A DNA stretch of 64,000 bases from UBA1422 sp041859095 (GCA_041859095.1 JBHEKY010000011.1:31981-95980), one strand, 5' to 3'. Positions 7,866-17,684 are shown, numbered from the stretch's first letter. Made by a program: numbers and translations. Notes: generated by a model from the letters alone, not told the origin.

Positions 7866-9242
7866 ATGGATACAAAAAAATCATTTGACGAAGCTCTGGA
7901 AGAGATACTAGATTTAGTGAAAGAAAAAAAATATAAGCGGACCAGAGAGATGCTCCTCACTTTAAATGAGGCGGACATTGCTGAAATCCTAGAAGAAATC
8001 CTTGAAGAAGTGGGAATGGATGCTGCTTTGGTTGTTTTTCGCATGTTACCAAAAGACATCTCTGCCGATGTCTTTGCGCGATTACCTTCCGATGAGCAGT
8101 TGGAACTGATCAATAGCATCACTCATCGAGAACTTACTTTCATTATAGACGAATTAGACTTTGATGATAAGATAGACGTTTTGGAGGAGTTGCCTGCGAA
8201 CCTAGTTGATAAGATACTAGAAAAGACTCCAAGGGATGAACGAAGAAAAATAACCACTTTTTTGAATTACCCTGAGAACTGTGCCGGCACATTGATGACG
8301 CCGGATTATATTAGCCTACAGAAAGAAATGACGGTTAAAGAGGCTCTTTCTTACATCAAAAAAGAGGGCATGGACAGTGAAACAATTTATACTTGTTACG
8401 TGAAAGACCGTGGCAGAAAACTTTTGGGAATTGTATCGCTGCGCGCGTTGGTTATTGGTGAGTCATCTGCTTTAGTTTCAGAATTGATGCAAGAAGATTT
8501 CATTTCAGTGAATGTGTATGATGACCAGGAAGACGTTTCAGATACTTTCCGAAAATATGGATACCTTGCCATTCCCGTTGTAGACAACGAACAACGCTTG
8601 GTCGGGATTATTACATTTGATGACATCTTAGATGTTATCGAAGAAGAAACCACTGAGGATATGTCCAGAATGGCTGGAGTCATGGATACTCCGGATGCCC
8701 GATACCTAAGCACCTCTGTTTTTCAGCATGTAAAAAGCAGATTTCCATGGTTGATATTCTTGACAATGTCATACATGATTACCAGCTTGATCATCACTCA
8801 ATTTGAGTTCACATTGTCAACCATTCCAATTCTAGTTGCATATATGCCTTTACTGATGGGGACGGGTGGCAATACTGGAGCCCAGGCCTCAACGCTGATA
8901 ATTCGTGGTATGGCGCTGGGCGACGTAGAACTCAAAGATGCAGTAAAAGTGTTATGGAAAGAACTTAGAATCAGTATATTGGTTGGGACGATGCTTGGCC
9001 TTTTCAATTTTGGTAAAGTTACTTTGCTTGATGGACAATCATGGTTAACGGCATTAACAGTCTCTGTTTCTTTGCTGCTTGTGGTAGTCTTTGCCAAGAT
9101 TGTTGGTGGCACCTTGCCAATGGCTGCCAAGAAATGCAAAATAGACCCTGCATTGATGGCAAATCCAGTTATTGCCTCCATTACAGACATGTTCTCAGCC
9201 ACAATCTATTTGTTACTGGCAACGCTGATTCTGGGAATATAA
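7866..9242 (+). CDS. mgtE: Magnesium transporter MgtE
   Basis: Mg2+-gated Mg2+ channel of the cytoplasmic membrane. The 458 residues show the full layout: N-terminal superhelical acidic domain (about 1-130), a CBS pair (about 131-255, starting at MTPDYISL), then about five membrane helices (about 280-458) including the conserved LMGTGGNTGAQAS loop that forms the ion pore. A strong AAAGGAGG lies 7 nt before the ATG. It probably starts an operon with nnrD and the split transketolase, which follow at 23 bp and 15 bp. Confidence 0.96.
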   Translation: MDTKKSFDEALEEILDLVKEKKYKRTREMLLTLNEADIAEILEEILEEVGMDAALVVFRMLPKDISADVFARLPSDEQLELINSITHRELTFIIDELDFDDKIDVLEELPANLVDKILEKTPRDERRKITTFLNYPENCAGTLMTPDYISLQKEMTVKEALSYIKKEGMDSETIYTCYVKDRGRKLLGIVSLRALVIGESSALVSELMQEDFISVNVYDDQEDVSDTFRKYGYLAIPVVDNEQRLVGIITFDDILDVIEEETTEDMSRMAGVMDTPDARYLSTSVFQHVKSRFPWLIFLTMSYMITSLIITQFEFTLSTIPILVAYMPLLMGTGGNTGAQASTLIIRGMALGDVELKDAVKVLWKELRISILVGTMLGLFNFGKVTLLDGQSWLTALTVSVSLLLVVVFAKIVGGTLPMAAKKCKIDPALMANPVIASITDMFSATIYLLLATLILGI

Positions 9243-9265
9243 TATTTACTAAGGATTCAAATACA

Positions 9266-10111
9266 ATGCAAAAAATAACTACAACAAAAATAAAAAAAAT
9301 GCTTGGCACACGAAATCCAAACTCCCATAAAGGTGATTATGGCAAAGTGCTTATAGTGGCGGGGTCGGTAGGCATGACGGGAGCGGCAGTTTTGACTGGC
9401 CGTGGAGCTTATTCTTCCGGTGTGGGCTTGGTTACATGCGCCTTACCGGAACAGTTATTCCCAATTTTACAAATCTCCTTACCGGAAGCAATCTGCATCC
9501 CCAGAAAAATCGGAATGATGGACTATGCAAAATATGATGCTATAATCCTTGGACCAGGCTTTGGCGTCCATCGCGCAGGTGCCTCCCTTATAGATGAGAT
9601 ACTTAAATCATATCACGGGCCATTGGTCATTGACGCGGACGCTCTCAACTGTATTGGCCAATACGATTTATACCAGTCATTGATTGATACCAAAGCGCAA
9701 GTTGTTATCACCCCACACCCTGGAGAAGCGATGCGATTGATGGGTGTGGCAGAAATTAATGATAGAGAGAATTTTGTATGTTCACTTTCACAGACACTTA
9801 GAGTTACTGCGGTTTTAAAAGGATCTGGGACGCTAATTGCATCCATGCAGCCCGATGGGCAGACAGTTATTTTTAAAAATTCGACAGGGAACCCTGGGAT
9901 GGCAACGGCAGGCTCCGGCGATGTCCTTGCAGGCATCATTGGCGCACTTCTGGCACAAGGACTGACGCCAATTGATGCATCCAGCGCTGGTGTTTATATC
10001 CACGGTGCAGCAGGAGACCTTGCTGCTTCGGATATGGGAGAAACCGGATTAATGGCGACAGACATTTGCAACCATATCCCTTATGCCATCAAAAACGTAA
10101 TCGGAAAATAA
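9266..10111 (+). CDS. nnrD: ADP-dependent NAD(P)H-hydrate dehydratase
   Basis: Repairs hydrated NAD(P)H (NADHX) to NAD(P)H with ADP. The 281 residues comprise only the dehydratase (ribokinase-like) half; the NnrE epimerase half found in many bacterial fusions is missing. Visible motifs are HKGDYGKVLIVAGS near the N terminus, VITPHPGEAMRL, and STGNPGMATAGSGDVLAGI with the catalytic aspartate. I chose the ATG at 9266 because AAGGA lies 10 nt before it; a longer in-frame start at 9041 lies deep inside mgtE and encodes unrelated sequence. Confidence 0.93.
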   Translation: MQKITTTKIKKMLGTRNPNSHKGDYGKVLIVAGSVGMTGAAVLTGRGAYSSGVGLVTCALPEQLFPILQISLPEAICIPRKIGMMDYAKYDAIILGPGFGVHRAGASLIDEILKSYHGPLVIDADALNCIGQYDLYQSLIDTKAQVVITPHPGEAMRLMGVAEINDRENFVCSLSQTLRVTAVLKGSGTLIASMQPDGQTVIFKNSTGNPGMATAGSGDVLAGIIGALLAQGLTPIDASSAGVYIHGAAGDLAASDMGETGLMATDICNHIPYAIKNVIGK

Positions 10112-10126
10112 AATTAGGAGGATACA

Positions 10127-10945
10127 ATGGAATATATTAAATTATGTCAAACTGCTGGTAGGATTCGACGAAGCATTATCAGGGAAATCCATGCTGCGGG
10201 ATCAGGACATCCGGGTGGATCGCTTTCTGCAACAGATATGATGACGGTATTGTTTTTTCATACAATGAATATTGACCCATCAAATCCAACAAAACCGAAT
10301 CGTGATAAATTTGTACTGTCCAAGGGTCACGCTGCACCTGTTTTATATGCAACACTTGCTCATCGGGGATATATTCCTATGGAAGAACTATCCACGCTTC
10401 GAAAAATTAACAGCAAATTACAAGGCCATCCGGACATGCATAAAGTTCCAGGTGTTGAGATGTCCACAGGATCACTTGGGCAGGGGTTCTCCGCATCTAT
10501 AGGGATGGCATTGGCTGGGAAAATGGATAAAAATCCTGGCAGAATTTATGTGATGCTGGGTGATGGTGAATTGCAGGAAGGAATTGTCTGGGAAGCAGCA
10601 ATGTCTGCAGCACACTATCATCTTGATAATCTTACCGCTATGGTAGACTGGAACGGCTTACAGATTGACGGGTGGAATGATGATGTAATGACAGTGAAAC
10701 CAATCGATAAAAAGTTCGCCGCATTTGGCTGGAACGTTTTGAGTATTGATGGTCATGACATCTCGGCAATTGCGAATGCCCTCGAAATTGCTAAGAATTT
10801 CAAAGGGAAGCCGACCGTTATTATTGCTAAAACTCATAAGGGAAAGGGTGTTTCCTTTATGGAGGATAATGCAGATTGGCATGGGAAAGCACCAGGTGAA
10901 GAAGACACCGAAAAGGCATTGATTGAATTGAGAGGTGAAAAGTAA
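10127..10945 (+). CDS. Transketolase, N-terminal subunit
   Basis: The thiamine-diphosphate-binding half of transketolase (pentose phosphate pathway), 272 residues. Visible are GSGHPGGSLSATD, SKGHAAPVLYA, GSLGQGFSASIGMA and the TPP/Mg2+ motif GDGELQEGIVWE. The reaction centre needs the partner subunit encoded by the next gene, whose ATG overlaps this stop codon (TAATG), which favours equimolar translation. Split transketolases are known in clostridia and archaea, so this is not a frameshifted single gene. AGGAGG precedes the ATG. Confidence 0.96.
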   Translation: MEYIKLCQTAGRIRRSIIREIHAAGSGHPGGSLSATDMMTVLFFHTMNIDPSNPTKPNRDKFVLSKGHAAPVLYATLAHRGYIPMEELSTLRKINSKLQGHPDMHKVPGVEMSTGSLGQGFSASIGMALAGKMDKNPGRIYVMLGDGELQEGIVWEAAMSAAHYHLDNLTAMVDWNGLQIDGWNDDVMTVKPIDKKFAAFGWNVLSIDGHDISAIANALEIAKNFKGKPTVIIAKTHKGKGVSFMEDNADWHGKAPGEEDTEKALIELRGEK

Positions 10946-11880
10946 TGGCAGATAAAATAGCGACAAGAGATGCTTATGGCAAAGCGCTGGTCAAATTAGG
11001 AGGAGAATTCCCAGAACTGGTTGTATTAGATGCCGATTTATCCGGTTCAACTAAAACCAAGGACTTCGCAAAGGTGTACCCGGAACGTTTCTTCAATATG
11101 GGAATCGCTGAACAGAATCTTTTCGGAACAGCCGCAGGAATGGCTGTCTCTGGAAAAATTGTCTGCGCAAGTACATTCGCAATGTTCGCAGCAGGAAGAG
11201 CATTTGAAATTATCAGGAACTCCATAGGCTATACTCATGCGAATGTCAAGATTTGCGCAACTCATTCCGGTATCACGGTTGGTGAGGATGGAGCAAGCCA
11301 CCAAACTTTCGAAGACCTGGCATTGATGCGTACAATTCCTGGAATGATTGTCATTAATCCTTCAGATGCTGTTTCCACCATGAAATTAATGGAACAAGTA
11401 GTTCGACTGAAAGGCCCATGTTATGTGCGATTGGGCCGTTCCGCCGTTCCAATTCAATATATTGAAACAGACGAAATCGTGATAGGTAAAGCAAATACTC
11501 TACGAGAAGGGAACGATGCAACAATCGTTGCTACTGGTATTAGCGTCCATGACGCCTTGCAAGCAGCTGATCAGTTGATTTCGGATGGCATTTCGGTTCG
11601 TGTAATTGATATGCATACTATCAAACCGTTGGATGGGGATATCTTGCTCAAGGCAGCTAAAGAGACAAAGAACATTGTGACTGCAGAAGAGCATTCCGTG
11701 ATAGGTGGTTTGGGAGGAGCTGTTGCAGAATTTTTGGCAGCCAACTATCCCACAAAAATGGCTTTTGTCGGACAGAATGATACCTTTGGCGAGTCGGGAA
11801 AACCAGACGAGTTAAAGCAAAAGTATGGAATGACGGCGGATAATATAATTGCGGCAGTTAAAAGTGTATTAAATAGTTAG
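10945..11880 (+). CDS. Transketolase, C-terminal subunit
   Basis: The pyrimidine-binding and C-terminal domains of transketolase, 311 residues, pairing with the upstream subunit. Visible are the MGIAEQNLFGTAAGMA segment with the conserved glutamate that activates thiamine diphosphate, THSGITVGEDGASHQ, and the C-terminal domain near TAEEHSVIGGLGGAVAE. The start overlaps the previous stop by one base. The following 190 bp before ftsE contain a small hairpin around 11930 without a T tract and then the ftsE promoter. Confidence 0.96.
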   Translation: MADKIATRDAYGKALVKLGGEFPELVVLDADLSGSTKTKDFAKVYPERFFNMGIAEQNLFGTAAGMAVSGKIVCASTFAMFAAGRAFEIIRNSIGYTHANVKICATHSGITVGEDGASHQTFEDLALMRTIPGMIVINPSDAVSTMKLMEQVVRLKGPCYVRLGRSAVPIQYIETDEIVIGKANTLREGNDATIVATGISVHDALQAADQLISDGISVRVIDMHTIKPLDGDILLKAAKETKNIVTAEEHSVIGGLGGAVAEFLAANYPTKMAFVGQNDTFGESGKPDELKQKYGMTADNIIAAVKSVLNS

Positions 11881-12004
11881 TACAAAAATATTTTTCGGGG
11901 AAGGGAGCGGATTCTTTCGAAGAATTAGTAAATCATCACATACTCTTCACTTAGTCATGTTAGACTCTAAACGTTGAGATACCATTATTATTTGGACATA
12001 TGTG

Positions 12005-12033
12005 TTGAAAAACGAGATAGTTCATGATACAAT
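12005..12033 (+). promoter_or_regulatory. Promoter of the ftsEX operon
   Basis: TTGAAA (12005-12010), a 17-nt spacer and TACAAT (12028-12033), preceded by TGA to give an extended -10. It lies about 38 nt upstream of ftsE. Confidence 0.75.
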
Positions 12034-12070
12034 ATATAGTGGTTAAATAGACTGGCGGAGGGGCACAAAG

Positions 12071-12823
12071 ATGATAAAATTCACCCATGTTACAAAGAGT
12101 TATAAATCCAACATTGGACTAGATGATGTTTGTATAACGATTAATAAGGGTGATTTTGTTTTTTTGGTAGGTCCCAGCGGTGCCGGAAAATCCACCTTCA
12201 TCAAATTAATTTTGAAAGAAATTGACGCAGAGAAAGGAACCATCAGAGTTAACGAGCGGGAAGTCACCAAATTGTCAAACAGGCAAGTTTCTGACCACCG
12301 TAGAAATATTGGAATTGTCTTTCAAGATTTTCGATTGTTGCCCAAAAAAACAGTATTTGAAAATGTTGCGTTTGCAATGGAAATTACCCATCAAAGTAAA
12401 CGTGCAATAAGAAGGCAAGTTCCACAGGTACTAAGTTTGATGGGGATTAGCAGTAAGTCAGACAAGTATCCAGACGAGCTATCTGCCGGAGAGCAACAGA
12501 GGGTTGCGATCGCAAGAGCGATTATCAACAAACCAACGGTTTTAATCGCTGATGAGCCGACAGGTAACTTGGATCCTGATACTGCATGGGAAATCATGCG
12601 TCTGCTCGATATGATTAACCAAAGAGGAACGACGATTCTAATGGTTACTCATGCCAAAGAAATTGTTGATAAAATGAAAAAACGTGTTGTGGCAATTGAT
12701 AAAGGAAAAATTGTTCGAGATGATTATGGCACTTATGGATATGTCGATAACTGCATGCAGTCGCCTGAAGAACAGGCAATTTTTAATATGACAGAAGGGC
12801 TGGCAAAAGAAGATGATGAATAG
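12071..12823 (+). CDS. ftsE: Cell division ATP-binding protein FtsE
   Basis: ATPase of the FtsEX complex, which couples ATP hydrolysis in the cytoplasm to activation of peptidoglycan hydrolases outside the cell. The 250 residues carry Walker A GPSGAGKST (34-42), Q-loop VFQDFRLLP, signature LSAGEQQR (about 137) and Walker B VLIADEPTG (about 157). It is slightly longer than typical FtsE (about 228) owing to a C-terminal tail. ftsX overlaps by 11 bp, and a PcsB-type hydrolase follows, as expected for this complex in Firmicutes. Confidence 0.97.
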   Translation: MIKFTHVTKSYKSNIGLDDVCITINKGDFVFLVGPSGAGKSTFIKLILKEIDAEKGTIRVNEREVTKLSNRQVSDHRRNIGIVFQDFRLLPKKTVFENVAFAMEITHQSKRAIRRQVPQVLSLMGISSKSDKYPDELSAGEQQRVAIARAIINKPTVLIADEPTGNLDPDTAWEIMRLLDMINQRGTTILMVTHAKEIVDKMKKRVVAIDKGKIVRDDYGTYGYVDNCMQSPEEQAIFNMTEGLAKEDDE

Positions 12824-13706
12824 ATTTGGATATACTCTGAAGCAAGCATTTCGTCAGATTTACAGAAATAGTGCAATGTCGTTAGCATCCATTTTCGCTA
12901 TCACCGCAATGCTTCTAATTTTAGGCCTATTTTTCATACTAATCATAAACATTAACATGGCAGCCGAGACCGTCAAATCAGATTATAATACCATCGAAAT
13001 TTGGCTTCAGGACACTACCGAGCCGGACATAGCTCAAGAGCTCGTAGACGGAATTAAGAAATGGGAAGATGTTTCCACAGTGGAATTTAGAACCAAAGAG
13101 GATGCCTTATCGATTCTAAAGGAGCGCTGGGGCGAAAGCGGATATCTATTGGACGGATTACAACAAAATCCATTACCAAATTCCATCATCATTATTGTAG
13201 ATGACATCGAAAAATCGGCAGCGGTAGCCGTCAAAGCGGAAACGCTTGAAGGAATTGAAGGAGTGAAGTATTATAAAGATACAGTGGACAAATTAATCCG
13301 CATTACCAACGGTATGCAACTTGCAGCCATTGTAATCATGATCTTTCTTGTCATTGTATCTGTAGTGGTCGTGGCAAACACCATAAAGTTAACTGTTTTT
13401 GCCAGATCCGACGAAATCACAATCATGAAATATGTTGGCGCCACCAGTTGGTTCATCAGGGGTCCCTTCCTTACTGAAGGAATCATGATTGGTATCATCT
13501 CCGCAGTTGTATCTGTCGGCATTGTAGGGCTGATATACAGCAAAGTACATGCAGCGATTGGCACTGAATTGGTCACTATTTTGTCTGCACCTCTAGTGCC
13601 AACCGGTTTCATGGTAATCAATTTGTTTTGGATTTTTATTGCTCTTGGGATAAGCATTGGATCTTGGGGAAGCATTGTATCCATGAGAAAGTTTCTTGAT
13701 ACGTAA
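12813..13706 (+). CDS. ftsX: Cell division protein FtsX
   Basis: Membrane subunit of FtsEX, 297 residues. There is one N-terminal membrane helix (about 20-45), an extracellular domain (about 46-165) expected to contact the hydrolase, and three C-terminal helices (about 170-290) of the FtsX/permease fold. The start overlaps the end of ftsE, and a second ATG follows directly at 12816. The next gene encodes a coiled-coil M23 protein, the probable partner of the extracellular domain. Confidence 0.95.
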   Translation: MMNRFGYTLKQAFRQIYRNSAMSLASIFAITAMLLILGLFFILIININMAAETVKSDYNTIEIWLQDTTEPDIAQELVDGIKKWEDVSTVEFRTKEDALSILKERWGESGYLLDGLQQNPLPNSIIIIVDDIEKSAAVAVKAETLEGIEGVKYYKDTVDKLIRITNGMQLAAIVIMIFLVIVSVVVVANTIKLTVFARSDEITIMKYVGATSWFIRGPFLTEGIMIGIISAVVSVGIVGLIYSKVHAAIGTELVTILSAPLVPTGFMVINLFWIFIALGISIGSWGSIVSMRKFLDT

Positions 13707-13717
13707 GGAGGTTCTGA

Positions 13718-14785
13718 ATGAGAAATAACAAATTTCGAATATTCATTGCGCTTGTGCTCACGGTTTTGTTATTAAGTGGAGTAAGTTATTCTTATGCTTC
13801 CAGTCTGGATGATATCCTAGATAAAATCAGAAAAACTGAGAATCAGATGAATGACAACAAAAAAGAGATCAAACAGCTTAATGCAGAAATTGCAGAACTC
13901 CAAGCAGCGATTACAGACACCGAAAACGATATTCGAGTATTAGAAGGGAATATCGCAATAAAAGAACAGGAATTAGTTGTAAAAAAGGCAGAAATAGATC
14001 AGTCTACAAGTGAATTGAATGCAAGGTTGCGCCAAATATACAAAAGTGGTTCAGTCAGTTTTATTGACATACTATTTAGCTCAGGTAATGTCAGTGAATT
14101 CATGGCTAACATGGAAATGATTTCGTTAATCTACGAGAATGACAAAACCCTTGTGGTTTCTCTAAAAGACACTTACGCAGCAATCGAAGTACAAAAGAAT
14201 GAACTAGTAGTTATGCAGCAGAGCCTGAGCGCGAAAGAAGAATCTTTAACCGCAGGAAAAGCGGTCATGGCAAACAAGAGAACAGTAGCGACTGCTGAAA
14301 ACAAAAAACTGGAAGCCGAATTGGATGCACTAAATGCTGAAGCAGACCGCATCATCAAAGAAATTCAGAGACTTTCCGGAAATGGAAACTATGCCGGAGG
14401 AATTTTAAGTTGGCCAACGCCTGGTTATAGTAGAGTCTCTTCTGAATTTGGATATCGAATTCATCCAATTTTAGGTTACAAAAAACTACATACCGGTATT
14501 GATATTGCTGCTCCTTATGGTGCAACAGTAATTGCATCCAACAGTGGAAAAGTGATTTCATCCTATTATAATTCCAGCTATGGCAATATGATTATTGTTG
14601 ACCACGGCGGTGGCATTGCCACGCTATATGCCCATTTGAGTTCTCGTCTTGTGAATGTAGGTGCTATTGTAACGCGAGGACAAACCATTGGAAAGGTTGG
14701 CAGCACGGGTATGTCTACTGGCCCGCATTTACACTTTGAAGTACGACTAAACGGCGTATATCAAAATCCTAGGAGCTACTTATAA
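13718..14785 (+). CDS. Secreted coiled-coil M23 peptidase (PcsB/EnvC-type, FtsEX partner)
   Basis: 355 residues. A signal peptide runs to about 28 (cleavage after YAS), a long heptad-rich coiled coil follows (about 29-220), then an LytM/M23 domain (about 235-355). The zinc ligands are visible in LHTGIDIA (His/Asp near 258-262) and in HLHFEVR (about 338), so unlike EnvC this domain should be catalytically active. Its position directly after ftsEX, with AAGGAGG before its ATG, indicates a septal peptidoglycan hydrolase driven by FtsEX. The assignment as partner is inference from context. Confidence 0.9.
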   Translation: MRNNKFRIFIALVLTVLLLSGVSYSYASSLDDILDKIRKTENQMNDNKKEIKQLNAEIAELQAAITDTENDIRVLEGNIAIKEQELVVKKAEIDQSTSELNARLRQIYKSGSVSFIDILFSSGNVSEFMANMEMISLIYENDKTLVVSLKDTYAAIEVQKNELVVMQQSLSAKEESLTAGKAVMANKRTVATAENKKLEAELDALNAEADRIIKEIQRLSGNGNYAGGILSWPTPGYSRVSSEFGYRIHPILGYKKLHTGIDIAAPYGATVIASNSGKVISSYYNSSYGNMIIVDHGGGIATLYAHLSSRLVNVGAIVTRGQTIGKVGSTGMSTGPHLHFEVRLNGVYQNPRSYL

Positions 14786-16437
14786 TGAATGACATAAATC
14801 CCAAAATACTTGAATTGCTTTCTTTGCGCGGCATTTCGCAAGAAGAAGACATTCTTGAGTTTTTAACATCTAAACCAAAACGCACATACGATCCATTCCT
14901 GCTTCTCAATATGGAGGCGGGAGTGGATTTCATATTGAAAGCAATTAAGGAAGACAAAACCATTTGTCTTTATGGCGACTACGATGTCGATGGAATTACT
15001 TCTATTTGCATCTTGCGAATCATATTTGCACACCTAACAGACAAAATTACTCATTATATTCCTTCACGTTTTAGTGAGGGCTATGGTCTGAATAAATGCG
15101 CAATTGACAAGCTAAAAGCAAAAGGTGTTGATCTCATTATCACGGTGGATTGTGGCAGTACTTCATATGAGGAAGTTGAATATGCTAAATCCATTGGATT
15201 GGATATTATTGTTACAGATCATCATAGTATTATGGACAAAAAGGCAAATTGCCTTTTGATCAATCCAAAACAAGAAGGGTGTACCTACCCATTCAAAGGA
15301 TTGGCAGGTTGTGGGGTAGCATTTAAATTGGCACAAGCGCTTCGCGAAAAAGCAAAATTGCCGAAAGCTATTACCAATAGCTTATTGGATATTGTTGCCA
15401 TTGGTACAATCGGTGATATTGTTCCATTAATTGACGAAAACCGTACTCTGGCAAAGTATGGATTATATGAGCTGAACAAGAATAATAGACTTGGCATCAA
15501 ATTGCTGGTCGAAGCCATTTCAATGAACAGTCTTTCACTACGTTCCGATCAAATTGCTTATTGCATCGTGCCACATTTAAATGCAGCGGGCAGAATGAAA
15601 GATGCAGTCATTGGTGTTGATTTATTGCTGAGCAACGAGCCAACAAGTGCAAAAAAGCTGGCCAGTGAACTTGTTCAACACAACTCGGAACGAAAAAGAA
15701 TCCAGGAAGAGACATTTATTCAATGTATGGAATTAAAAGAGAAACAATGTAAGGATAGTGTGTTTCCAATTATCAGGGCAGAAAACGCCCATGAAGGCAT
15801 AACTGGTATCGTGGCAGGAAAACTAAAAGATATCTACGAAAAACCTGTCATTATCGCCACACCTTGCGAAGGCCTCCTAAAGGGAACCGGACGTAGTACA
15901 GACAAAATTGATATGTTTCAGATTCTAGATAAATACAGGGATTTATTCATTCGGTTTGGCGGACATCACAGCGCATGTGGGTTTCTTATGAGTGAAGAAA
16001 ACTTCGAAGAATTCCGACTCAAAGCTACAAGTGATTTGGAAGAAAGACTTCGTCAAGAACCGGATTTACTCGACCAACATTCCCAATTCGATGTAATACT
16101 TACCGGAGCGGAAATGACACTTGACTTCATGGAACAACTTGAAAGGATGGAGCCCTTTGGATGTAAAAATCGAAGACCTGTGTTTTGCTTGCAAGGCGTA
16201 ACCCTTACCAACCAACAAAAGATGGGCAAAGATGGAAACCATGCAAGATTTTTTGCGATTGATTCGGAAGGCTTATCCGCTGAATGTGTTCTGTTTTCCA
16301 AAGCAAACCAGCATCAAGAACTGATTTACGGAGCTACATTACTGAATCTATATGGCACGTTACAACTTAATGTCTGGAATGGTACAAAAAAAGTTCAATT
16401 TGTTGTTGAACGGATTGAACGACATCCTAATCTTTGA
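14785..16437 (+). CDS. recJ: Single-stranded-DNA exonuclease RecJ
   Basis: 5'-3' ssDNA exonuclease of the DHH family used in recombination and mismatch repair. The 550 residues show YGDYDVDGITS (about 64-74), VDCGST, VTDHHS (DHH motif, about 145-149) and GGHHSACGF (DHHA1 domain, about 392), followed by an OB-like C-terminal region. The ATG overlaps the stop of the M23 gene (TAATG), placing it in the ftsEX operon. Confidence 0.95.
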   Translation: MNDINPKILELLSLRGISQEEDILEFLTSKPKRTYDPFLLLNMEAGVDFILKAIKEDKTICLYGDYDVDGITSICILRIIFAHLTDKITHYIPSRFSEGYGLNKCAIDKLKAKGVDLIITVDCGSTSYEEVEYAKSIGLDIIVTDHHSIMDKKANCLLINPKQEGCTYPFKGLAGCGVAFKLAQALREKAKLPKAITNSLLDIVAIGTIGDIVPLIDENRTLAKYGLYELNKNNRLGIKLLVEAISMNSLSLRSDQIAYCIVPHLNAAGRMKDAVIGVDLLLSNEPTSAKKLASELVQHNSERKRIQEETFIQCMELKEKQCKDSVFPIIRAENAHEGITGIVAGKLKDIYEKPVIIATPCEGLLKGTGRSTDKIDMFQILDKYRDLFIRFGGHHSACGFLMSEENFEEFRLKATSDLEERLRQEPDLLDQHSQFDVILTGAEMTLDFMEQLERMEPFGCKNRRPVFCLQGVTLTNQQKMGKDGNHARFFAIDSEGLSAECVLFSKANQHQELIYGATLLNLYGTLQLNVWNGTKKVQFVVERIERHPNL

Positions 16438-16457
16438 GAAAGTGAGGCTCTTAACTC

Positions 16458-17630
16458 ATGACGATTAAGAAAAAGACCTTTGCCTTGATACTATTTCTGA
16501 CCCTGATTGTCGGGGGAGGGCTCACGTATGGAGGCATGCAAATCGCTATTCATGCAAATATTGGAAGCGTTCAAGTTTCAGTTTCGGAATACGAAAGCCT
16601 AAAATACATGAATGATAAATATGCCAAACTTGAGCAGCTTTATCAAACCATAGAAGAGAGTTTTTATAAAGGTGTTGATGAAGATGCCTTGGAGATTGGA
16701 ATCTACAAAGGTCTTTTTTCTGGGCTTGATGACGTATATTCTGCATATATGACAAAAGAAGAGTACGAGGCTTGGAAAGCATCGGCGTTAGGTGAATTTG
16801 AAGGCATTGGGATTACTTTCTCGCAGAACGATAATGGAGAATTTGTCATACTAAACACAATCACCAACAGCCCGGCACAAAAGGCAGGATTGTTGGCTGG
16901 TGATTTTATTCTTAAAGTTGACGGAAAAGAGTTTACTGATCTGGAAGCACTAGGGACTGCAATCCGAGGTGATGCTGGAAGCAAAGTCGAGGTAACATAC
17001 CAGCGCAACAATGAAGAATTCACTATTTCCTTAATACGCGCAAAAATCGTCACTGAATCTGTCAGTTATGAACTCAGAGCTGACAGCATCGGCTATATCA
17101 AAATATCAGGTTTTGAAGATCAAACATCGGAAGATTTTGCTTCTGCACTAAGAGATTTGGAAGTCAAAGGTGCAAAAGGATTAATAATCGACTTGCGTAA
17201 CAACGGAGGAGGATTGGTAGATGAAGGGATTCAAATTGCTGACAAACTCATGGGAAAAGGAACGATTACCTATCTTCAAGATCGGAACGGCAAAAAAGAA
17301 TATTACGAATCTGACGCCCAGAAAACCACTTTGCCATTTGTTGTCTTGGTGAATGACGGCACTGCCAGCACATCGGAAATCGTTGCAGCTGCCATTAAGG
17401 ATAGTGATGACGGACAATTAATCGGAATTACCACCTTTGGAAAGGGCATCGTCCAATCCACATCTCAATTGCCGGATGGCGATGCGATAAAGCTAACCAT
17501 TAAACAATACTTTTCACCATTGGGAACTACCATTCATAAAATTGGTGTTACTCCTGACTATGTAGTTGAGGATGATTCAACAACTCAAGCCGACGAACAA
17601 CTGAACAAAGCCCTTGCGTTGCTACTGTAG
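16458..17630 (+). CDS. S41-family carboxyl-terminal processing peptidase
   Basis: Membrane-anchored or exported tail-specific serine protease, 390 residues. An N-terminal hydrophobic segment (about 8-28) is followed by a PDZ domain (about 95-180, with the ligand loop near GEFEGIGITF) and the S41 core with IDLRNNGGG, the nucleophile region GTASTSE (about 300) and the lysine in TTFGKGIVQS (about 328). In Firmicutes such proteases commonly follow ftsEX and the M23 hydrolase, so processing of a wall or septal protein is plausible but inferred. Confidence 0.94.
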   Translation: MTIKKKTFALILFLTLIVGGGLTYGGMQIAIHANIGSVQVSVSEYESLKYMNDKYAKLEQLYQTIEESFYKGVDEDALEIGIYKGLFSGLDDVYSAYMTKEEYEAWKASALGEFEGIGITFSQNDNGEFVILNTITNSPAQKAGLLAGDFILKVDGKEFTDLEALGTAIRGDAGSKVEVTYQRNNEEFTISLIRAKIVTESVSYELRADSIGYIKISGFEDQTSEDFASALRDLEVKGAKGLIIDLRNNGGGLVDEGIQIADKLMGKGTITYLQDRNGKKEYYESDAQKTTLPFVVLVNDGTASTSEIVAAAIKDSDDGQLIGITTFGKGIVQSTSQLPDGDAIKLTIKQYFSPLGTTIHKIGVTPDYVVEDDSTTQADEQLNKALALLL

Positions 17631-17650
17631 CATGATATAATTATACAGTA
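17614..17650 (+). promoter_or_regulatory. Promoter and inverted repeat upstream of the YerC-like gene
   Basis: TTGCGT (17614-17619), a 16-nt spacer and TATAAT (17636-17641) with an upstream TGA (extended -10). The -10 is flanked by a perfect inverted repeat, TACTGTA (17623-17629) and TACAGTA (17644-17650), spaced about two helical turns centre to centre, resembling an operator. Confidence 0.55.
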
Positions 17651-17684
17651 AAGTGTTAAAGCACCGGATGAAAGGAGCACGCTG

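Noticed and set aside
9041..9265. Longer nnrD beginning inside mgtE
   Set aside because: The extra residues are an out-of-frame read of mgtE, and a ribosome site precedes the ATG at 9266.
10127..11880. Frameshifted transketolase pseudogene
   Set aside because: The split falls at the known domain boundary, the second gene has its own start overlapping the first stop, and split transketolases are normal in clostridia.
17623..17650. BlaI/CopY-type operator
   Set aside because: Those operators have a TACA-N2-TGTA core; the dyad here is TACTGTA with a 14-nt gap, and no BlaI/CopY regulator is nearby.
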